Positions 56,786-64,000 of a stretch of 64,000 nucleotides of DNA are shown here, piece by piece. Numbering within the stretch: the first letter of the stretch is position 1; every line of letters begins with the position of its first letter. A program made the translations under genes and the position numbers. Below the pieces are notes generated by a model. The model saw nothing but the letters and a program-made list of their open reading frames with translations. It was not told where the DNA came from and searched no databases. The stretch spans positions 170,751,501-170,815,500 of the forward strand of contig OX465601.1 of NCBI GenBank assembly GCA_950022295.1. Direction: 5' to 3'. This stretch comes from Bromus sterilis. Lineage: Eukaryota > Streptophyta > Magnoliopsida > Poales > Poaceae.

Positions 56786-59700
56786 CTAGACGACGAGATT
56801 GGAGTCCCCGTAGATTATGAGGCGAGTGGCTCCGCACGTTTTGGCCATGCGCATGCCATGGAGGAGTGCCTCATATTCTGCTTCGTTGTTGGAGGCTTGA
56901 CTGAAGTTGATCTGGAGGACATATTTTAGCTTTGTTCCTTTAGGGGAGATGAGAAAAACTCCTGCCCCGGCTCCTTGTTGTCTCTTGGACCCATCGAAGA
57001 ACATTGACCATGAATTTGATAGGTCTGGGGGGCCTGGTGTCTGAACCTCTGTCCACTCGACCAGGAAATCTGGGAGTACTTGGGCTTTCATGGCTGTTGG
57101 GTGCTTGAACTGCAGGTCCCGTGGGCTAAGCTCAATGTTCCACTCGTCGACTCGTCCAGTCGCTCCAGGGTTGTTGAGTATGTCGGCGAGTGGTGCGCTG
57201 CTCATGATTGTGATAGGGTGCTCGTCGAAGTACTGGGACACCTTTCTTGAGGTCATGATGACGGCTAGTAGTAGTTTCTGATAATGCGGGTACCGATGCT
57301 GGGATTTGGTCAGGAGCATGCTGTTGTAGTAGATTGGTCTCTGGATGCTCTGGACCTTGCCTTCTTCTGTGCGTTCGACAACGAGTGTTGTGCTTACTAC
57401 ACTGTTACGTGCTGCCACATAGAGGTATAACTTCTCTCGTTCCTTGGGTACCGCCAGGATTGGTGGGGTCGAGAGTGTCTTTTTTAGGTCTGCGAATGCT
57501 TGGCGGGCTTCCTCCGTCCACTCCAATTTCTCTCCTTTCCTGAGCAGCTGATAGGAAGGAAGCGTGTGTTCTCCCAGCCTGCTGATGAAGCGGCTTAGGG
57601 CTGCGAGTTTTCCAGTGAGCTGCTGTACTCCTTTGATGACGGTTGGTTCTTGCATTCGGGCGATGGCTTGGACTTTCTCAGGGTTTGCCTCGATTCCTCG
57701 GGCAGAGACCATATAGCCGAGCAGCTTCCCCGCCAGTACGCCGAATGCGCACTTCTTTGGGTTGAGTTTGATTCTATATTTGTTGAGCGCTGCGAAGGTT
57801 TCGCGCAGGTCGTCGAGTAGTGTGGCTGCTTTGTAGGTCTTGATGACGATGTCGTCCACATAGACTTGCACATTTCTCCCGATTTTCTCTTTCAGGCAGG
57901 CCTGCATCATTCGCTGGTATGTGGCACCTGTGTTCTTGAGCCCGAAGGGCATGGTCCTGTAGCAGAATTCCGCATAAGGGGTGATGGACGATGTGTGCTC
58001 TTCGTCTTCTTCCTTCATCCTGATCTGGTTGTATCCTAAATAGGCATCAAGAAAGGAAAGTAGATCGCACCCTGCTGTCGAGTCGATTATCTGATCGATT
58101 CTAGGCAGGGGGAAGTGGTCCTTTGGGCAATGCTTGTTGACTGGTCCGTGGTCGACACACATGCGCAGCACGGTCGTGTCTTTCTTGGGCACCAGCACTT
58201 GGTTGGCTATCGAGGTGGCTTTCTTCATTTCTCGGATGAACTGGGCATCGAGTAACCGGTTGACTTCCTCTCCGATTGCTCTACACTTGGGCTCCGAGAA
58301 TCGTCTCAGAGCTTGCTTCACCGGCTTCGTGTTTTGCTTGATGCGTAGGGCGTGCTTCGCAAATTCGCGTGGTATTCCAGGCATGTCGTCTGGGCACCAG
58401 GAGAATATTTCCCACTCATCTCGAAGGAAAGCGACGAGAGCCGTCGCCTGCTCCTCTGGTAGGTGGGCGTACACGCGGACTGTTTTTTCCGGGTCCGTCG
58501 GGTGCACTTTGTGAGTGACTGTGTCGCTGTCGATGCTGAAGTCGCGTCCATACTCCTTTGATTCGCTTCGGCTCACCAATGGGAAGGTACTCTTGTCCGT
58601 CACCATGGTTATTTCTCCGAGTTCTTGTTCGGCTCCGAATGTGTCGGAGATTTTTTGAAAGTCACAGTCACATTGATCTGATTTGATGAAGCTTCCGTTG
58701 ATCGTGAGGACTCCCGTTGATCCTGGCATCTTGAGCTTGAGGTAGGCGTAATGTGGAACCGCCATGAATTGCGCGAATGCTGGCTGTCCCAATATGGCGT
58801 GATACTGCGATTGCCAGTCGAGTACTTCGAACTCGAGGACGTGCTTTGTGAAGTTGCGTCGGTTGCCGAAGACAACTTCAAGTTCGACGACTCCTAGGGA
58901 TGTGGCCGCTTCTCCTGGGACTACCCCGTGTAACACGGTACTCGATTTCTTCCATACTGATCGTGGGATCAGCATCTTTTGCAGGGTGCTGGCGAAGATG
59001 ATATTCATGTTGCTGCCTCTGTCCATCAAGACCCTATCCATGTCGTACCCTCCAATTTTTGCATCGAGCACCAGGGGCGCGTGCCCCGGTCTTGGGACTG
59101 CGGGTGGATGGTCGTCCTGTGAGAACGTAATGCTGGTCTCCGCATCATGTAGCTGGTAAACTTCGACTATATTGATGCTCTCGGCTGCTCTAGCTTGCAG
59201 GGTGTAGGCATCGCTTTGTGCTTGCGGCACCCTTACCTCTTGGATCATGAGCACCTGTCCTTGCAGCGGGCTGTGATGTCCTTCTGGGCTTGAGGGCGGC
59301 GATTGTTTGGGTCGCCGGTTGCGCTTGTCTTCTTTCTGCTTCTCCTTCTTGAGGTCGTCGGCTAGCTTGTTGAACAGGTGGAAGTCTCCCAAAGTGTGAC
59401 TTGACCTGACGCGTCCCCAGTCATCCTCGAAGGTGTGGATCGTGCAGGGTCTTGCTAGCTGCTCTCTAACCGTGAGTTTGCTAGATCCGGCGTGCCTCTT
59501 CCTTCTTGATATTCTGAAGATTTTCTCGTGATCCTCTGGGTGTTCGAGGAAGCGAGGGTCGGTTTCGATTCCTCGACTTATATCTTGGTTCTTGATGGGG
59601 TTGGAGAATTCATCTGGCCTTCGGTCTGGGTCATAGTACTCGCCCACCGGCGTCTCGGAGTCGTTGTCCTGTCTGGCAGCAGGTGCTCGTGCGACGGCGT

Positions 59701-59990
59701 GTCGTCGAGTGGCCGTCGATTGCACGGCTGCGTGACGTGGCTCGTTCAGTTGGGCCTCGCCGTAGATCTCCCGTGCGCGCCTTTTGGGTCGTCGATTCCT
59801 TCTTCCTTGGCGATGGTTCTGCTGATCGCTGGTTTCTATCTCGTAGTCATCGTCTTGATGTGCGGCGGGTGCCCAGGCGGCGGTGGGTTGTCGAAAGATT
59901 TGCGAGTCCTCCGCTGCGCGTCGCGGTTCGTCGAGTGGAATTCCTTCATAGAGGCCTCTCGCCGTTCTTCTAGGTCATCAATTCCTTCGC
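56786..59990 (-). pseudogene. Element H gag remnant, protease, reverse transcriptase and two RNase H domains
   Basis: One open frame of at least 979 codons (from 59725), open upstream to about 59990. The first 200 residues have gag-side sequence (GEYYDPDRRPDEF, then a Lys/Asp-rich KLADDLKKEKQKEDKRN) but no capsid core or zinc knuckle. The protease is near residue 235 with DRGS where DGGS is typical, so the active site is altered. RT has FLDAYLGYNQIRM, MPFGLKNTGATYQRM and the catalytic YVDD near residue 620. A degenerate first RNase H is followed by a second, plant-type RNase H (MFFDGSKRQQGAGAG, NNEAEYEALLHGM, YGDSNLVV), the mark of the Tat lineage. Confidence 0.92.
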
Positions 59991-60182
59991 TGCTGACGCT
60001 GCACTTGGCCGTTACCGTAGTATCGGTCCTGGCACAGCTATAGCCCGAGCGATCTTGATGGGGTGGCAGAGATGTTCGCCGTGATCTTGAATCCTTCGAG
60101 TGGGCTAGATCTGGTCCTTGCCCTTGAGTTGTGGCTTGCTGAAGACGGGACCTCCGAGATCGTGATCCCAACATGTGTAGTT

Positions 60183-60199
60183 CCCATAGACGGCGCCAA
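60183..60199 (-). other. Primer-binding site of element H (tRNA-Asp type)
   Basis: The minus strand reads TTGGCGCCGTCTATGGG one base from the LTR end. TGGCGCCGT matches the complement of plant tRNA-Asp's 3' end, unlike the initiator Met-tRNA sites of A, C, D, E and F. Confidence 0.8.
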
Positions 60200-60200
60200 T

Positions 60201-60647
60201 TGACGGGGATCAACCCCGGAAAATCCCATGGTCAGGGACCCTGGGTTAGTCATGAGAGGCACAGGTTGGACGATAGCTCGTCGGCAAACAGGAGGACGCG
60301 TTCCTGCTCGATATTATTGATGAGGGAGATGCGATTACAGTGGATGCCAAGGCTGGAGCGCTCAAGGCTAGGGTTACAGATGATATTCGATGTCTTTGGC
60401 GTCGCCCCTCCTAGCCCTTATATACTGGGCTAGGTCTCGGGGAGTTCATCTACGTTTACAGGTAAGCTTTCCTAACCCTAGCTTGCTCCGTACGACAGGT
60501 CTTCGCACCTTCCTTATAAGTCGCAGACTCCTACATCGGTGCCAATTAGCGGGCCAAGGCGGGTCCAGGCGGGTCTTCATGGGCCTTCTATCTTCAGGGA
60601 CATCGGGTAGGCCTATCTGTAGGAGTCGTGGGGTCACCCCCTCGTCA
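60201..60647 (-). repeat. 5' LTR of element H (447 bp)
   Basis: The partner of 51825-52261, with an extra 10-bp duplication (GGCGGGTCCA region near 60560). It carries a minus-strand TATATAAGGG box at about 60416-60425, H's likely promoter. Confidence 0.95.
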
Positions 60648-60652
60648 GCCGT

Positions 60653-61310
60653 ACTCAAGGCCATGCTCTCTTCTCGAAATCATCATTCTTCATCATCCGC
60701 CTCTACACACCGGTCTTCTCACTGTTCCAAGGCCAACCATGAACACGTCAAGCACACCCAACCTCGCGCCGGCAAGGAGCCTCAAGCCCAAGCCACGGAA
60801 CGTGACAAACGTCTCCTCCTTGAGAGACGAGTGCACGACACTCTCAACTTCCATCTTCAACACCAAAGGGAAACAACTTATAATGCCCGGTCAACAAGAC
60901 ATGAAGGCCACGAACTTGGAGAGCCATCTTACTCTCATGTGCCTCGAGATGACCGTCATCCAAGACCACCACTTCACCCGCGTCCAGACAACATACCCAC
61001 AACGGCTCTTCGCACATTGGAGGGGCGCCCAAATACACCTCACGTGCCACACTTTGATCATCATGAGTACTACAACGACAACATCTTTCACAATGACCGG
61101 CGAGTTCGAGCACCTCCGCCGCCCGAGCACCTTCGGGTTCGCCAACCCCAACACAATGAAGAGCGTTTTGGGAGACTCAAGTTCACAATGCCCAAGTTCT
61201 CGGGAGAAACAAACCCCGAGGACTACCTCTCATGGGCCCTAAAGGTGGACAAGATATACCGTGTGCATAATTATGAGGAGTCCAACAAAGTTTCCATGGC
61301 ATCACTTTAA
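60653..61310 (+). pseudogene. Element A' gag, middle part, up to a TAA
   Basis: It continues gag from 51824 across element H in the same frame. A long Arg/His/Pro-rich segment leads to the capsid core start: RLKFTMPKFSGETNPEDYLSW and VDKIYRVHNYEES. A TAA at 61308-61310 breaks the frame just before FEDYALNWWEK; the frame continues unchanged afterwards. This capsid is clearly of chromovirus type. Confidence 0.85.
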
Positions 61311-62920
61311 TTTGAAGACTATGCTCTCAATTGGTGGGAGAAAGTACAAGAACTCCGTCTCGAGCAAGGCAACCCACAAGTGTGCACATGGGAAGAAATG
61401 AAGAAAGTGATGAGAGCCCGGTTTGTACCACAACACTACACACGTGACCTATACAAAAAGTTACAAGCCCTCAAGCAAGGATACAAGACGGTGGAAGAGT
61501 ACTACAAGGAAATGGAGTTGGCCATGATCCAAGCCAATGTAAAGGAATCCGCCGAACAAACCATGGCCTGCTTCTTCAACAGTCTCAATTACCAAGTGAA
61601 GAAGATCACCAACTTCCAACCTTACAACACCATTCAAGAATTGGTCCATCAAGCCTCAAAAGCGGAGAGGCAAGTACAAGAAGATGCGAAGTACTCCAAA
61701 TTTGTGTCCTCCAACACTCGGGGTACACCTTCTACTTCTCAAGCGCCGCCAAGCACAACGCCCTATACCCGCGCTCCAACATCAAGCGGTGGCCCTTCAA
61801 ACACACGGCCACTGGAAAATTATTCAACACGTTCTTCATCAACCACAACAAGTTTCAAGCCACGAGATCCTACCAAGGCCTTTCCACCCAAAGATGAAAA
61901 GACTAGCTCCATTGCATGCTTCACTTTAAAGCTCCGCGGCCACAAGTCTTTCGAGTGCACCACCAAGAGGACCATGATCATCACCGAAGACGGCGAGTAT
62001 GATTCCATTGGTGAGGGTGAAATGGATGCTTTGGCTCAAGTATCTCAACACATCCAAGCAAATGATGATGATGAAGACGGCCACATATATTGTGACAATG
62101 ATGCAAGTCCTTCCCTCGTGGTGTCCAAGGTGTTGACTCTTCAACAAGAGATCGATGAGAATCAAAGGTGCCACATATTCCACACCAAGGCGGGCATCAA
62201 AGGGCGATCCGTGAAGGTTATTATTGATGGCGGAAGTTGCCACAACTTGGCAAGCGAAGAACTTTGTACCAAACTCAACCTCATCAAGAAGAAGCACCCT
62301 CACCCATACAAGGTGCAATGGCTTAGTGACTCCGGCTCAATAAAAGTGGACCACACGGTGGAAGTCTCATTCAAAATTGGCGCCTACGAAGACACATTGG
62401 AATGTGACGTGGTACCAATGAGCGTGTGTCATTTGCTCCTGGGCCGACCTTGGCAATTTGATAGGAGTGTTCTACACAATGGTAGCACCAATCACTATAT
62501 CTTCAAGTGGAGGGGCAAAGAATTGGTCCTTCGTCCCATGACCCCAAGTCAAGTCATCGCCAACAAAATACACACCTCCAACCCTCATTTGGACAAAAGT
62601 GAGAGAGAGAACCACCACAAAGTGAGTGAGAGCCACAAGCCAAATATGAGTGCCCCCATGAGGCGTCCCACCAATGACACCATCTTACTAGCCACCAAAC
62701 GAGAGGTCCAAGAAGTGCGGAATAACCCATCCCATATTCCTCATTTTGTACTCTTGTACAAGGATGATGTGCTCCTACCTAATGTCTCACCCCCTCTTCC
62801 TCGTTCTATAGCTACTATTTTGCAGGAATTTGAGGACGTCTTCTCCGACGAGCTACCACCGGGTCTTCCACCACTTCGTGGAATTGAGCACCGCATCGAC
62901 CTTATACCCGGCGCCCCCTC
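61311..62920 (+). pseudogene. Element A' gag C-terminus, zinc-knuckle remnant and protease
   Basis: It is open after the stop at 61310. Gag continues with NWWEKVQELRLEQGNPQ, RARFVPQHYTRDLYKKLQ and YYKEMELAMIQ, then a Ser/Thr/Pro linker. The knuckle region (CFTLKLRGHKSFEC) has lost its second Cys. The protease has VIIDGGSCHNL near 62220-62250 and LLLGRPWQFDR. The linker to RT carries LYKDDVLLPNVSPPLP and EFEDVFSDELPPGLPPLRG. At a run of five C (62910-62925) the protease frame and the RT frame separate by one base. Confidence 0.85.
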
Positions 62921-64000
62921 CCTAACCGGGCACCTTACCGCACCAATCCCGAGGAGACAAAGGAGATTCAACGCCAAGTCGAACAACTACTCGAGAAAGG
63001 GTATGTTCGCGAAAGCCTTAGCCCTTGTGCGGTACCGGTTCTAATTGTTCCAAAGAAATATGGCACGTGGCTCATGTGTTGTGATTGTCGCCCCATCAAT
63101 AACATTACCGTGCACTATAGACACCCCATCCCTCGCTTATATGACATGCTTGACGAACTATCCGGTGCCATAATTTTCACAAAAATTGATCTTAAGAGTG
63201 GCTATCACCAAATACGTATGCACGTTGGCGACGAGTGGAAAACCGCCTTCAAGACCAAGAGTGGTCTCTATGAATGGTTGGTTATGCCATTCGGCCTATC
63301 CGATGCACCTAGTACTTTCATGCGTGTTATGAACTATGTTCTTCGCTATCTCGTTGGCAAGTTCGTTGTCGTTTACTTTGATGATATCCTCATTTATAGC
63401 AAATCCATAGAGGAACATGATAGCCATATTCGTGAAGTGCTTCAAGTGTTGCGTAAAGAACAATTATATGCTAATCTTGAAAAATGTACTTTTTTCACTC
63501 CCAAACTCATATTCCTTGGCTTTGTTGTTTCCTCCAGTGGCATTGAAGTTGATGAAACTAAAGTAAACGCAATCAAAACTTGGCCTCACCCTACCACCCT
63601 ATCTCAAGTCCGGAGTTTCCTTGGGCTAGCCGGATTTTACCGACGTTTCGTTAAAAACTTTAGCACCATTGCATCACCTTTACACACTTTGAGAAAAAAG
63701 AATGCGCCTTTTATTTGGGGACCCTCCCAAGAAAAGGCTTTCAATGAACTCAAACAGCGCCTCACCAACGCTCCTTTACTTATGTTAACCAATTTTGATA
63801 AACCTTTTGAAGTTTATTGTGACGCTAGCGGCACGGGTATAGGAGGTGTACTTATGCAAGATAGACGACCGGTAGCCTACTTTAGCGAAAAACTCTCCGG
63901 CGCCCAATTGAACTACCCTATATACGATAAGGAACTCTATGCGTTCATACGCGTCTTACAAGTTTGGGAACACAATCTTCGCCCGAGAGAATTCGTAATT
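62921..64000 (+). CDS. Element A' reverse transcriptase and RNase H (partial, off the right edge)
   Basis: This is an open frame with no stop to the window end, shifted by one base relative to the protease frame. RT begins with EKGYVRESLSPCAVPVLIVPKK, then TKIDLKSGYHQIRM, LVMPFGLSDAPSTFMRVMN, and the catalytic YFDD near 63373 (VVVYFDDILIYS). FLGLAGFYRRFVKNF follows, then RNase H with VYCDASGTGIGGVLMQD and ELYAFIRVLQVW. The residues are those of CRM/Reina-like chromoviruses. This is the least damaged coding segment of A'. The integrase is outside the window. Confidence 0.88.

Larger units (their letters stand above)
51825..60647 (-). mobile_element. Element H: complete Tat-lineage gypsy element (8823 bp), TSD GCCGT
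   Basis: It is flanked by GCCGT at 51820-51824 and 60648-60652. On the minus strand: 5' LTR (60201-60647), PBS of tRNA-Asp type (60183-60199), gag N-terminus without a recognisable capsid core, PR-RT-RNase H-second RNase H-integrase, a 3' region with a 65-bp tandem repeat, an antisense gene, PPT and 3' LTR (51825-52261). The LTRs differ by about 18 substitutions plus one 10-bp indel over about 437 bp (my count by eye, about 4%). The second RNase H and antisense ORF position fit the Tat lineage (RIRE2/Grande-like). Confidence 0.93.
49455..64000 (+). mobile_element. Element A': A-family gypsy element (CRM-like chromovirus pol), interrupted by H, runs off the right edge
   Basis: Order: 5' LTR (49455-50410), a decayed PBS (50411-50425), leader, gag start (51553), element H (51825-60647), then gag remainder, protease, RT and RNase H to the window end. 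Its LTR is the same family as LTR A on the minus strand. It is inserted in fragment B, a copy of the same family. The left TSD candidate is GGAGA (49450-49454); the right end is not visible. Confidence 0.85.

Overview
This window is a stretch of repetitive intergenic DNA from a large grass genome, most likely Triticeae (wheat, barley, rye or Aegilops). The evidence is the LTR-retrotransposon families present: a BARE/Angela-type Copia LTR (36536-38523), Tekay/Del- and CRM-like Ty3/gypsy chromoviruses, and Tat-lineage gypsy elements. I found no conventional host gene, rRNA, tRNA or CRISPR. Every coding region I can support belongs to a retrotransposon, and nearly all are broken. The element letters below are my own labels.

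Left block (1-27397, mostly minus strand). Element A (1-7144) is a minus-strand gypsy element with a 1.05-kb LTR, a gag gene and a long Cys/His/Met-rich extension. It carries a solo LTR 'L' (1544-3185) and lies in the gag gene of element F. F has a 271-bp LTR and an extra coiled-coil ORF between PBS and gag. F's LTR is split by composite E (8950-24648), which has three LTR copies but only one target-site duplication (TSD). E encodes only a gag with six zinc knuckles and is itself interrupted by solo LTR I (12331-16319). F lies in the Tat-type gag of element G (24753-about 26300). The stretch 26301-27397 is unassigned.

Middle block (27398-47738, plus strand). Element C has a 4.05-kb LTR (27398-28816 plus 43156-45788) split by element D (28817-43150). 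D is a full-length Tekay-type chromovirus with 3.7-kb LTRs, complete gag-pol domain order and five premature stops. A minus-strand BARE/Angela solo LTR sits in D's integrase. C's gag (46442-46751, 47706-47738) carries an A-family solo LTR (46752-47700) and is then joined to a 5'-truncated A-family internal fragment B (47739-49454).

Right block (49455-64000). Element A' (plus strand; LTR 49455-50410; gag-protease-RT running off the window) is inserted in B. A' is interrupted by element H (51825-60647), a complete minus-strand Tat-lineage element. H has pol with a second RNase H, lacks a recognisable gag core, has a 65-bp tandem repeat in its 3' region, and carries an antisense gene with its own TATA box whose product resembles a plant B3 DNA-binding domain.

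Seven insertions have perfect 5-bp TSDs: GCATG (L), GGTAT (I), GCTTA (E), TCTAA (D), GTATG (BARE LTR), CGTGT (A-type solo LTR) and GCCGT (H). They fix the nesting order. The most interesting non-routine signals are the antisense B3-like gene in H; a palindromic block conserved in the LTRs of four families; arrays of a TCGGACGTCCGA palindrome in A-family LTRs; the three-LTR composite E; the six-knuckle gag; and the extra ORFs in A and F.
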